Origin: Marsupella aquatica
Taxonomy: Eukaryota; Marchantiophyta
Direction: 5' to 3'
DNA: 64,000 nt
Assembly: GCA_973895155.1 (NCBI GenBank)
Contig: OZ316892.1
Span: 24,862,001 to 24,926,000 of the forward strand
In this document: one piece after another, positions 44,141-56,559 of the stretch
How positions within the stretch are numbered: the stretch's first letter is position 1
Layout of the letters: every line of letters begins with the position of its first letter
The notes under the pieces: generated by a model
The model's input: only the letters and a program-made list of their open reading frames with translations
Databases searched by the model: none
What the model was told of the DNA's origin: nothing
Made by a program: the position numbers and the translations under genes

Positions 44141-46789
44141 TTCACAATTCCAAAGGGCAAAAAAGTCAAACAGGGAGACAGGATCCCACTGGCAAAACAA
44201 CCCAATGAAGGGGGGAGAAAAGAGGGGCAAAGGCCCCCAGAAGACCAGAGGGTCCAACAAGCTAAGGGGTGTTAAAAAAGTTAATTAATGTTCCAGAGTA
44301 CTTGGATGCATCTTTCTTGGTTTTCACTTGGACGCCTCATGTTCAAAGCAAAGTCATCCAAATGACTGGGAGCTTGGTCCTTAGGACTTGGGTGCCCTTG
44401 GAGACAGGAAAAGCCCTATAAAAACATCTAAACCAGAAATGCCTCCAAAAAGGTAAAACAGAAAGTTAAGTCACAAAAGCTCTGAAACGAGGAGGGGGCT
44501 TGGGTCCTTTTGGACAACCCACAGCCCTAGAAGGATCAATGTCCAGGATTTGTTGGCCCTCCGTCTTCCAGCCCTCCACCCTCCATTCCATAATTTAATG
44601 CATTTTTTCAAGACCAAATGGTTTTATCAGCTAACAAGCATTTTTGCGCTCTGAGCAAATGAGTTTCATCCTCTATCATGTAAAAAACATATTAATGAGT
44701 TTTACCCAAAGTGACGTGGAGATCGAAGCTTTTCTCATTTTGTCTACATTGAGCTAAAACTACATTTTTATTTTTATTCAGCAAAACAAAAATTCTTTAA
44801 CCCAGCAAAGTTTACCCTTCAACAAACATGTTCTAACTTGCCACTCTGTCATGGGCCCAAAGTCTTTCCAAACTGCCCACATTAAAGGGGCTAGCTGCGT
44901 TGTTGTGTGGTGTTGCCAAGCACTACAGTATTCACTTTGGATGTTGGAGAGAAGTGTTTACTTACCTGATTATGCACAATCTATTATTTTCTAATACTCT
45001 ATGTAATCATCATGGTTATGCGCTGTATCTTTTGATTATTTTACACATACTTTTCATATATTTCATGCATGGCTTTCATGTCAGCCACATTAGAGTGTCA
45101 ACTCAAGTGATCATGATGCCTACTTTTACATGGCATACTTAAATAAGCAATCATTTTCTAAAATATTTTCAACCTTATCATTATTCTTGTTATTTTGAAA
45201 GAGCTTTGCAAAAAGAGATTGGTTGGTGAGACTTAGATTGACACACCAAAATACAGTATTACAAAACCTTGTAAGTTCTGTTATAAATCTTTAAATAGTC
45301 TTATGCATGTAACTTAATGTTTAGTTTGTGTCTACTGGGTTATATGAGCCCCTTCGGCAGATTGTCAAGCCTTGGTGTTAATTGGGGCTTGTCTTTTGTT
45401 AGTTTTAGGTTCCATGGATATAAATGCCACCTTGTAAGGTAGGAGATGAAAATAAAATGCCGGTCCAGCCCAGGAGACAATCAAAGCACAAGATAGGTGA
45501 GAATGATTAGGCTAAAGAGAGTGTCTTAGGAAACTGCTAGAAACCCTAAGAAATGTACAATATGCTCTTAAATAGTACTTACAGGGAATGCTAACTTAAC
45601 AATGCAAGGGTATGTTAAATTCATTGTGAACTCATTATCATAAATTAGTTTGAAGTAGCAAAGCAATGTAAATATAGATTTGTCCATTTATGAGTAGGCC
45701 TACAAGAACTGTGCAAAATATTGGTTATATGGGAGTGGTACATATTGGATGTGCCACCCATCATTTTATGACTGGTTTTTGTGTCAAGTGCTCATCAAAC
45801 ATGTGGCATGGGATATCTTAAATAATTGATATATCGATGTGCTGTGGTAGATAATGGTATGGTGATTTATATGGTTGGTAATTACAATGACATATAGAAA
45901 GGGTTGCAGTGTGGATTTATGGTTTGGGGCGGGTTGAAGGTGTGTTTGGGCAGGTTTGGAGGAATTTAGGTGTAAGGGGTGGACATGATTGATGCTAATG
46001 GCCCGGCTAATGGATGGCCAGGACGGATACCCTTCTCAGCTCGAGCAGCCCGGAGTTAGCCCAATGTGTTTATTTGGTCAGTCCTCGTTAGCCCTACCCA
46101 ACTCACTGTGCCCTCTGGCCTTTTGCATTATTTATACAATCAAGGTGATTATATAACTGTGCCCAAAGTAGAGCACATGCATTGATGCTCAAAAGGCACC
46201 TTGCAGGGGTAGTTGTGTTCTGGATAAAATGATAGGCATGCATCATCTCCAAGTGTGTTTGGATTCAATTGGAATTGGTTTTGTGGGCCCACCCTCCCAT
46301 CTCCCTAAAGCAATTTTTAAACTCAATGGGAAACAAGTACTTGGAAATGTTTTTAAATGTTGTATCAAAATGGTGTCCCATGTTGTATGAGTCCTACTTG
46401 ACCATCTATGATTATTTGAACAAAACATGTGTTGTCATTGAGCAATTGGAAGACAACGCCCTTTAATTGGATCTCCATATTACTATTGGTCATCCCTCTT
46501 CCCCCTAATTTTCAATTGCTTGTATCTTCATGATCATTGAAGCCAATTGTCTTGATCAACTTCAATCTTGGATCTTTTTCATGTTGCAATTTATTTATCT
46601 CTTACTTGTCTTCAAATCCCTGTTTAATCATGAACCTAACCTAACACATTCCAATACGAGTGTCATCACTAGTTTCTTTTTTAATTCTTGTCCACATTTT
46701 ATAGTAGTTAACTTGGAAGTTTGAGTCCAGATGACCCTCAACCCATTTCCAATGGCTCCCTTGTCTATGCATGAAACCTCTCGTATGCT

Positions 46790-47900
46790 TAGAATGCTTG
46801 TAAAGTTTTGGAGAGTTTTCCATTGAGCTTCACATTGTCAAATATAATATATTATTAATTAAAGAAATCACAAAATTTTGAAATTATTAACCATCGATTG
46901 ATACTCTAGCTATGGTGCCAACAATTCTTTTTTCAAATTTCTCCCTAATCTTTCAATGAAACATTTTATGCTTAGAATTCTTAGAGCCATTTTAGAAACA
47001 TATTTTAAATGAGCCTAACATTATCAAATTTTGTCAAGTATTGAAGATCTCACAAATTGCTGAATTACTCTACATTTCCTTGATTGTCTATGTAGTCAAC
47101 AATATCGATTTCAAATTCCTGTCTCATCTCTCAATAAGGCCTTTCATGACTAGAATTCTTAGAAAAGTTTTTGAGAGTTTTTCAATGAGCCTAACATTGT
47201 TATATTTCATGGAGTACTAAAGAGCTCAAGGAATTCTGAATAGTTTTGCCCATAATTCCTTCCAAATATAGCTATGTTGTCACCAAGGCGTGCTTCTCAC
47301 TAGTCTCTGAATGAAACCTTTTGTGCTACACAGCATCTTAGAAAATCATCACATTAAGAATAAGTCTAACATTGGTAGATTTTGTCAGGTACTAAAGAGA
47401 TCATGACTTTCTCAAATTTTGTAGGTTTTCAATGAACCTCACATTGGCAGAGTTTTTGTCAAATACCGGATGACTTTTAATTTTCTCTCCCTTTCCAATG
47501 AGTTTGACTTTAAAAGATTTTGTGAAGTCCCACAAAGATCATGGGTTCATGAATTCTTTTATCTTCCCAACATTGAGTCTGTTTTGTCAAGTACTTAGGA
47601 GATCATGAGTTTTTGCATCCTTCTAGCTTTCTAGTGTGTGACATTAATTAAGAGTTTTTGTCAAGTATTAAAGAGATCAAGAGTTTATGAATTTCTCTAG
47701 CTTTCAAATAACTTAACATTGACAGATATTGTCTAGTACTAACGAGATTATGAATTTCTAATTTTCTCTAGTTGTCCAACAAGTGTCACATTGGGAGATT
47801 TTATCAAGTATTAAAGAGGTCAGGAGTTTCTAAATTTCTCTAGCTTTCCAAGGTGTATAACATTGAAAGATTTCATGAAGTACTAAGGAGAAAAACTATT
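46790..47900. repeat. old tandem array, unit roughly 75-150 bp
   Basis: About eleven diverged copies of AACATTGACAGATTTTGTCA, then AGTACTAAAGAGATCATGAG, then TTTCTAAATTTCTCTAGCTT, then TCCAATGAG can be followed from end to end. Copies share order but differ at many positions and in length, so this is an ancient satellite-like array. No frame stays open across it. Confidence 0.75.
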
Positions 47901-49932
47901 TTGTTTCACATTGTGGAGCCCAAGGGGTTCTAACTATTTATATTTCTATCGTTTGATTTTTTCAAAAACTTGGATTTTTCAAGCATACAAGTATTTTGCT
48001 AAAAACACTGATATATCATTTATTAAGGAGGTTAACTCAGTCTTAGGTTCATGTTCTCATAATGCCCCGCATAATGCTCACATTCTCACTGGTGTGAACA
48101 CCCACAAGAGAGTGCTCAAGAGAAAACGCATAGCACATAGCAAGAGATGAGCAGTTGAAGAGAAAGAGTTATGGTGATGCTTCTAAGTAGACACACATCC
48201 ACTAATAAAGCTTTGTCAATCCCGTGGATGTAGCCAATTATGAGGTGAACTACCTAACAATTAAATAAGTGTATGGCTTGAGTGTTTTACTGGTCAGATT
48301 TCTCCCCACATTGACAAGACATCAAAATGTTAACTTTGTTTTACCCAATTGTTTGTTGTTCTTAAATTTTATTTTTCTATTTTTTGATCTTTGCCTTGCA
48401 TTAAACACAAAAAAATTGTGTTTGTTTCCCATTGAAAAGATCATTGTTACTCTTTGTGACAAATGTGATGATGTAGTTCAACATAGTTTCAGGGGTTTCA
48501 CTTCCACAAAAATCGTACATCACGTGCGATGAAAGATATGATCGTTTTATTGGTTCAAAGGGAAGACTTAAGAATTTTCTCACAAAAAGAATATGGTCTT
48601 TACTTATTAGAACATTAGGGTACTTTTAACCAACTTTTTGGAATACTCCAAGAATATTCCAAGGCCTAAAAATGTCGCAGGTGATGGGGAGGTATCCATA
48701 TATTAATGAGAACATCGAGAACGTGGTGCTAGGGATTTTGGAAGGAGCTTCCCATGGGGTCGGTAAAGAGCTCATTAAAACTCATTCCAACATATAAGTT
48801 ATAGATCCAACGGAGGTTGGATGACAAGAAAGGGAATCAAGGCTTGCTGGTCGCCCAAATTAAGTTTAGGGGTAAGGTGCTCACAACTTACACCAAAACA
48901 CAAACATAATAGTTTAGGGCAGACTATTGGGATAACGGATCCTTTTTGGGGGTTGGGTACCCTCATTGTGAAATGGATTTTTAGACTTTAAAAAAAATGC
49001 TATTTTCCAGAATGTTCAAATTTTGGGACAATTTTGGCAATTTTGGCAATTTCTCAGGTTCTTCCTAAGTATGGAAGTTAAGCAGGGCTTGAGGAATTGG
49101 TTGGAAACGAGCATGGATAGAAATTTTTATTAAAAGTATTCTTTTGGGGGAGAATGCAATCATTTTTGGCCCCTTTCTAGTTAGCGGTTAATAAGTCCCG
49201 GCTCACGTGTCTCTTTTACATATAGATTTCAGTTTTATCTTCTTTCTTTCTTGTCAATTTTGGTCCAGGAATTTGACAAAGGATAAGGCTACAACTTGGG
49301 GGTCTCACTTCAGTGAAACCGGCACATCCCTTGGATCAAAGAATATGGTTGTTTTATTGATTCTAAAGGAAAGCTTGAATTTTTTGTAATTAAACATTCT
49401 AACTAAGGGTCTTTTAATTCCGGTTTAAACTTATAAGATAATATAAGGGAGTTTTTGGTCTGGGAGTGGTGAAAACACCTCCCTTTTTGCTCCATACTCG
49501 CCTCACAAAGATCCAACACTTTTGGCCTCATTTGTACTTAGGAAAACACAGAGGGGAAGGGGATGGGGAAGGGGGACTAAGGGGGCTTGCGGCGGGTTAA
49601 AGCTAGCCAGTAGCGACCTGCCATGTGGCAATGAAAACCTGTATAGAAGCTCATACTAAGTTAAATACCAAATGGGGGCGGGTGGGTTGATAATTAGTAT
49701 TGTCTGGGGGACAGGTTAGAAGTATTGGATAGTTTGGGGGGAAAGGTTAGTAAAAAGCTGAAACCCCCAAACTATATAAAATGGGAATTTTTTAGGGAAG
49801 GAAAAACCAAAAAGGGGGTAAAATTATGGGTTGTACCATATGCACCTTGATACGCACGTGGTCCATGTCGGCTGACGTCTACGAGACTAATAGCTGACAA
49901 GATTATCTATTTCTATGTGAGCTCAATTGGAT
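47901..49932. other. intergenic DNA with one dispersed-repeat copy
   Basis: No gene seen. About 48700-48775 is one of three diverged copies of a dispersed repeat (see findings). Several G-runs occur near 49550-49760. Confidence 0.4.
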
Positions 49933-50052
49933 CTTGGAGTCTATGGAAATTGAAAGAAGAGGGGAAGCACTAGGAATTGTGGATGAAAGACACTTGGAGT
50001 CTATGGAAATTGAAAGAAGAAGAGAAGCACTAGGAATAGTGGAAGAAAGACA
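49933..50052. repeat. 60-bp tandem duplication
   Basis: Two units starting CTTGGAGTCTATGGAAATTG begin at 49933 and 49993, exactly 60 bases apart, with about five differences. Sixty is a multiple of three, which explains the open frame at 49934-50206. Confidence 0.92.
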
Positions 50053-53000
50053 GTTGTGGATGAAAGATACATTTTTTTTAATTTGTGGAAAAGAAGGTGC
50101 AGGTCCCCATCATAAACCACACAGAGGGACAAAAGCCACCCCAACAAAGAAACAACGGCGCCCAACACATGGGAGAAACCCGCCCAAACCCAACAATGAA
50201 CAATGATGAAAGACACAATGATGAAGTCCTAGCATGATTTCTACAACCAGTCTGATTGTCAGCTCTTTGTATGTAAATAGGGGTGAGGATTTTCAGGCGT
50301 GTTGCCCGTTCACTGATTCACATTGACTTGGTTTCCAGTGACTCCTTGCACATTGTCTTTCTTGTGACTGTTGTGCACAGTTGTTCACTTTCCTCTTTGT
50401 TAGCCAATGATCAATTGAATGCATCAATCAATCAGATCTAACGGCTAGAGTTGTTGCTAAAGCAAATAACCTAAATGTGAAGAAATGATATTTTTATAAT
50501 TCTAAAAGTGAAAATAATGTGTACAAGAAGTTACTTTTTGTTACTTTTTTAACAGGCCCCCACTCCTTGTTATTTGACTTCATTATTTTCTTTCCTCAAG
50601 TTTTTACAATTGTTGAGTCTAACCATTTTTGCTGGCCCGGGACAATCACAACCGGTCTTGTTTGTTGTCGCTGCAAATGTCATTGTATCTGGTTATGACA
50701 AAAACTGCTGACATGGCACAGCCATAGACCAGGAATTTTGAAATGGACTTGTCATGGGGGCCTGTAAACAAAATGTGCTTACAACCTTATTTCTGGTTTA
50801 AGGATACAATCTTGGGTTGGCAGTTTAGTTGAAATTGTCCAAAATTAAAGCATCGCTATGGATGCTTAACAGATATTGGAAAGTCTCTTTGAAGCTAGGA
50901 TACCTGTCTTTATCTCTATTGTAATTCAAAATAAAAAAATGTTATTACACTTGCTGAGTCATTAGCTCATATAGGATCTCCATCCAAACCGTTAGGATAA
51001 GGTGAATCCCAAAATGCTCTTTGCCTTAATGTACAACTACTCTAAATTTGTGTTATATTAGGTGACAATTCATGCATTTATTTTAGTGGCAAAAATTTGC
51101 CAATTCCAAATCAATTAAAAGCCTTTGCCACATTTGCTGAAAATTTTCCAGGCTGTTGGTCTTCAGTTACCAAGTTTCCCACCTAGCCACATACCCAAGT
51201 AGCCAAAATATGATGGTGACTTTTTAGTCTAGGGAGATCTAATAGTCATAAAGTAATCCAGTGAAATTAGACTAATTTTCTGAGCATATTCGCCTTCACA
51301 TAAGGTGACTAAAATGGAGAAAGGCTAAAATGAAAAAAAACAAAACATCTGAAATTACTCTGGTGGAGATCCCTTCCAAACTATGCTAGCTCTGCTAAGG
51401 CTTGTTTATTTTTGCCGTGAAAGTAAGGGTGACTTTACAGATCGAAGAGACTGAAGGGTGGAACGAAGGACATGTTTCCTACCAGACCACTTAAATATTT
51501 TCCTCAAAAGAAGGGTGCCTTTATACGTTGAAGGTTGAACGAAGAACTATCACAACTGACCGTGCCCACTATAGAAGATGTTGGTTCAATCCCTGTAAAG
51601 AACGGCGACTTTATAGATCTAGAGTTCAACTGAAGAAGTCTCCACATTGACACATTGACGGTGTCTGATGATAGAATCGGGAAGGAGCACTGGAGCAGAT
51701 TGGAGGACAACACATTGTTGCTCGATCCGCTCCCCAACGATAAACGACAGTCACGTGAAAATGCGAAGGCCGGCCAGCGCAGACACTACGTTGTTCCGAT
51801 GCGCTCATGCGCGGCAATAGTTCTGCTGTCATTTATGGAGAGCTCTAGATTTAACGCAAATACCTACGGAGACATTTATTGGAGGGTCGGTCAGCTGTCT
51901 GGCCAAGGCAAGGCATGGCGAGGGAAGACAGCGCAGTGACGAATGAATGAGGGGCGAGGTCATCGCAGGAGTCTCATTATTAATTGAAGGTGGGGTGAGG
52001 GTCGGCCTTCGACGATTGCCATTTCTGCTGTGCCCACGGGGTGTACATACTACGTAGCACGGTGGCTGACTGGCTGTTGATCCTCGATGGACGCCGTAAG
52101 GAAAGTAGTAAGGAAGGCGGAGCAGCGGCAGAAGCAATTGTAGCAAAAAATCATTTATGAGCAAACGAGATCGAGGGTCGCAGGGAGCACCAGAATGCCC
52201 GTTGATCCCCTTTGCATTATTTTCTCTCGCTATTCTCTCTCTCTCTCACACACGAGCCTAGACGAGCGGCGGGCGGAGCTCACGCAGTATAATAATGGAC
52301 TGCTTTTTGCCATTCGGGATCAAAACAGTGAAACGAAATCACTGATTGCTGCCGTAATGGATGGGCGCAATCTCGCCCTGGAAATGAGGGGGAATTGGGA
52401 CCGTGGACCTACCATAGAATGCTGTTGCTTCGATGTTTCCCGTTACAACTTTCGCTACACAGTCTACTCTCTCTAAGTGCACATCTAAAGGCGCTCCAGA
52501 CGTGCAAACCATGGATAACTGCAAGGAGTCCCGTTGATCCTTTTTTTGTGGAGTGCACTTTTCCGCACTCTTTGTAAATTCAAACAGGCAAAACGACCTC
52601 TGTGACAACTATATAAGTGCAAAACCTTAACAAGTTTATATGAACACTTATTGAACACTTATTGGTGAGTGCACATTTCCATAAATATACACTTGATGAT
52701 AAGTGCATGACATGTTTTTGTGCCGTATAGAATCGTAGGGGATCATGTTTAGGGCAAGGATGTACAATTTAGGGTGTGAGTTATGGGAATGTTCATTGGG
52801 AGAGGGGCCACAAAGAGATGGGAATGATACAATTTTATCAATAAGTACACACTTTCACATTCACAGCTATCACTTAGTGCAAACTTGCATTAAAGCACCA
52901 CTTTCCATCCCTAAAATCTGGATTCACCAGGTTTCTAACTGTAGGACATAAAAACTTATAACTGATGTTCGATTGTAATGGGCAGAGTTAAGTGAGTCAG

Positions 53001-54050
53001 GTCTGTGAGCCTTTGCAGCTTTTATATGTTCAGCAGAGGGTTAAGTGCACACAGGAGGCTTCTTCCTGGAGAGAGAGACTACCAGTGTAATTTAAAGCAT
53101 TTTTGACGTTTGCTAGTGTGGCTAGCTATACTAGTTCCCATCATTTTTACCCCCAGATATCACTCGAGGGAGGATGACCATTAGATTCTGGCTAATGGGG
53201 TCTATGGCTAGGTGGGGAAAGTGACATGGTAGACAGAAAAGCAAGCTAGTTTTCGCCAAAGGTGGGGAAGATTGTTTAGAGAGGCGGAGTCTAGCGAATT
53301 CTCGACACTGAAACAACGCCTGGAGACTACTGTAAAAAGAAGCACAATCCAGGGCTGCGAAGCTTTTTCAGGGTTGCTGGAAATGAATGGGACGGGGATG
53401 GAAAAGGCAGGGATCTCGTCTTTCAGGTGAAGATCCTGGTGGAAGTTGAAAGCCACTGAGCACAGCGCTCCAAAGCCAAGTACAAAAGGTCGTACAAGAC
53501 TGCCAGTACCATTTATTTCTTCTGGCAACATGCTGTAGTGAAGTGATTGTCGAGGCCAGGCCAAAAAGCGTTTCGTGGGATGTCTTTTATTCGAAGACTG
53601 GGTTAGCTTCATCTGAAGACTGGGGGGACTTCACTTTACTTTACTGGGGGGACCAGGCCTGGTTGGACGACTTAGGGGGCTTGAGATACTAGGCAGAAAA
53701 TGAGGGTCACTTCTAAGATTTTGTTTTCTAAATGTCATCAACAAATGATCCACCGCTTCTAAGATTTTGCCTTTTTACTTTTCAGATTTTGGTTTTAGAT
53801 TTCCTCTACAAATGATTTGCCTTTACATTTCAACATACTATTCATCTAATATTTCACTTATACATTTCATCATAACCTTCATATCAAATGACCTCTTCAT
53901 TTTGACTTTACATGAATTGAGAGTTCACTTGCACTAGAAATATCCCAATCCTACGTGGACTGGTGGGTCCCCAAAATGCATGCACATTGTAATCCTAGCC
54001 GGTGTTTAGACTTGCCAGTATCTCCTCTCATTTTGTCAGTATTTATTAAA
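50053..54050. other. gene-poor region
   Basis: No gene is supported. It contains further copies of dispersed repeats (about 50690-50770 and 51080-51270), a few related units of AAAGAAGGGTGACTTTATAG type at about 51421-51640, and a CT/CA array near 52228-52248. Short open frames, such as 51655-51939, show no domain features. Confidence 0.4.
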
Positions 54051-54880
54051 TACATTATGTGACCACTTTTTTTGTTTGTTCACTTATCCTTGTAAAGGCC
54101 TCCTTATAGCAGTGTTCAGTTGCACTATCCAACCACCTGTTTTGGTCAGGAGAAGGTCTAAATGGACAGTCAATTTTTGTTCTATCTTTCTTGTAAGAGG
54201 CCCTCTTATTATACAAGTGCAGTCACCAACTGAAGAAGCTTTAGTCCTTGTGCAAATTGAATATCCCACCCTTTTTTTACCCATGCTCTCGTAAAATAAG
54301 TATCCTTATTCTTGTAAAGCCCCTTGTAGCAATGTTCAGTCGCACTATCCCACCACCTTTTTGGTGAGGAGGTAGTCTAAACGGAGTCAATTTTTGTTCT
54401 ATCTTTGTAAAGCCCTTGCACCTTTTTGGTCAGGAGGCATCTAAATAGATAGTAACTTTTGGTTAAGAGGTTCTGTCTTGTAAAGCCCCCCTTATTTCCA
54501 TCTGTTTTGATTGGAACGCTGGTGGACTGTCATTTTTTGATCTCTCTTTCTTGTAAAGCCCTCCCTTTTCCTTGTCAAAGCCCCCTTATAATGGTCAGTC
54601 AATTTTTGTTCTCTCTTTGTTCTCGCTTTCTTAGACGGTCAATTTTTTCCTCCCTTTCTTGCAAAGCCCTCCGTTCTTCTTGTCAAAGCCCCCTCATAAA
54701 TGGCCAGTAAAGTTTTGTTCTCTTTGTTCTCTTTGTTCTCGCCTTCTTGTAAAGCCCCGAGCAGTGCATTCACAGATTGCAAATAAATGGTCAGTCAACT
54801 TTTGCTCTCTCTTTGTTCTCTCTTTGTTCTCGCTTCCTTGTAAAAGGGCCTCCACCCCCATTAGAGCAGATACAGTCACC
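54051..54880. repeat. degenerate array with TTCTTGTAAAGCCC units
   Basis: Units containing TTTTTGTTCTCTCTTT, CTTGTAAAGCCCC, CTTATA and AATGGTCAGTCAA recur some twelve times at 40-90 base spacing. The right part gains TCTTTGTTC micro-repeats. Long plus frames here (54459-54710, and the first half of 54659-55204) are repeat-derived. Confidence 0.8.
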
Positions 54881-54889
54881 GATTGCAAA

Positions 54890-55010
54890 ATGGATACACC
54901 CTCGGACCACACACCGATATTGTCATACATCGGCAGCTCTTACGAGGATCACACAAGAAGCCCGAGGCTGCCTGGCTGGCTGGCGCTGCTGACCACCTTC
55001 TGGCCGTTCG
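54890..55010 (+). CDS. possible first exon of an unknown gene
   Basis: Just after the repeat array an ATG at 54890 opens a coding-looking stretch, MDTPSDHTPILSYIGSSYED, then PGWLALLTTFWPF, ending at a consensus donor (TTCG followed by GTGAGC). No matching downstream exon was found, and without splicing the frame runs to 55204 with less protein-like sequence. Not a recognised family. Confidence 0.25.
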
Positions 55011-55299
55011 GTGAGCAGATAACCTGTACCGGAGAGAATGAAAGACCTGGAGCGTTGCGTACCCACACCCACGATCTGGATCGGACAGTGTACAGTCCCA
55101 GGTGTGAACCAAATTGGTGCTCATCTGCTCATCTGCTCATCGAAGCAGCTTTCAGTCATGTAGTAAAGAATATTCAAATCACAACAAGACGACGAGCAGT
55201 CTGACGGTCACGACAGTCTTTTCGCACCTTCGATACAGATACAGTCTACGCCCTTACGGGGTCGTCTAGGAGTAGGAGAATACATTAATTAAAAGGAAG

Positions 55300-56251
55300 C
55301 TAGCGTGTACTCCGAAAGATCAAGTCGAACCGCATGTTGCTAAGATTCTGGATATCAATGTAAAGACGAAAACGATTCACCTTCAGAGATATCGTGGTAC
55401 GATGCCTCATCAGAATTTCTTCTTTCCCGAGGCCTGTGCGGCGAGAGAGAGCGTAATAGCGTATAAGGTACTTCAGTACAGTAATAAAGAGTTTGGTGAG
55501 TACCCACAAGGCCACAACGTCTGTCAGGATGGGGACGAGGTAAACGAACCAGGAGGCCTGTTAGCAGCGAGCGCCATATCCAATCTCAGGTGTGTCGTCC
55601 TAATTAGCCTGACTGAAATCTGAGGATACCTCTTCAGTACGGCTCTGCCTGGACGGGGGACAGGAAAGATTGATCCTCTCTGACATGACGAACAAATAAT
55701 ACCCGTCCGTTGCGTAGTAACGTCGTAGGCTGTCGATGGCACGAGTTCTACAGTCGATGGAGAGGGTAAGACCGTAAGAGGAACTGTCAATGGGGCCATT
55801 ATCGGTAAATGACAAAATCCTTCGTGGATCGCAGTGATGTCAGCGGACATGATGGGCAAGCCACTCAGTAACATAATTAAATTGGACGTGAAAAGTCAGA
55901 TGCAAAACAAAAGAGGGCGGACAAATCAGACAAGCACCTCAAGAAAGGTCATACCCGAATCATGAAGAAAGTAATAAAGGAATTTAGACAAACTATAACA
56001 CAACACTTGTCACGTACATGGCAATAAAGATAATGTCCCGTGCGAAAATAGAGTTATAATACTCGCAGCATTGGGCCGTAACCACCCCCTGCTGACCTGC
56101 TTCACATAGACTAAAGACTATACTACTCGTATTAGTGTCCCTATGGACCCACACTAGAACTGTCTACAGCTGTTCTACACACCGCAGTGTCACCGAACGT
56201 GACCAGAGCCACTTCGGCAGTTCGCAACAAAACCCTTTCTCGACTATACAT
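55300..56251 (-). CDS. possible four-exon membrane protein, unrecognised
   Basis: Four short exons on the minus strand join in exact phase: 56251-56155, 56096-56018, 55819-55630 and 55557-55300, giving 207 residues from an ATG to a TAG. Introns are 58-198 bases with GT-AG ends; the second donor is GTACGT. The product starts MYSRERVLLRTAEVALVTFG. It has a weakly hydrophobic patch NSIFARDIIFIAMIL near residues 44-61, a soluble middle (DSSSYGLTLSIDCRTRAIDS), then a strong membrane helix SWFVYLVPILTDVVALWVLT followed by KLFITVLKYLIRYYALSRR. I do not recognise it. It begins 309 bases past the RKD stop on the same strand, so it could be a separate gene or alternative 3' exons of that transcript. 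The model rests on phase and hydropathy only. Confidence 0.4.
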
Positions 56252-56559
56252 TAAACATCAAGATGAGGCAGTTGTCATAGTCTGATAAACATGTCCAGCT
56301 AAACACTCAAAAAAAATTTGAGTACACTTTTGACTGTTGGTCCTGAATAGTAGTACTCCACAAGCACCCTACAAGACGCCACAGTTACCCTCAATAAACT
56401 ACCGTAGAAGCTCCTTGATGGTGAACTGCTCGCTCTTGTGGCCTGTGTGGATTTGCATAACATAAACACTTCATCTCGTCGAAACTTCTAACGAGAACAT
56501 TGCACGGTATACAAACCCTGCTTCTGATGATAAACTTTGGACGGAAGGGAGCCCCAATG

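Larger units (their letters stand above)
43101..46790. other. gene-poor AT-rich region
   Basis: No gene is recognised. A run of 15 C bases occurs at 44000-44014, followed by GCGCGC and more C, and an (AT)n array at 44125-44140. Open frames up to 80 codons have no protein features. Confidence 0.4.
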
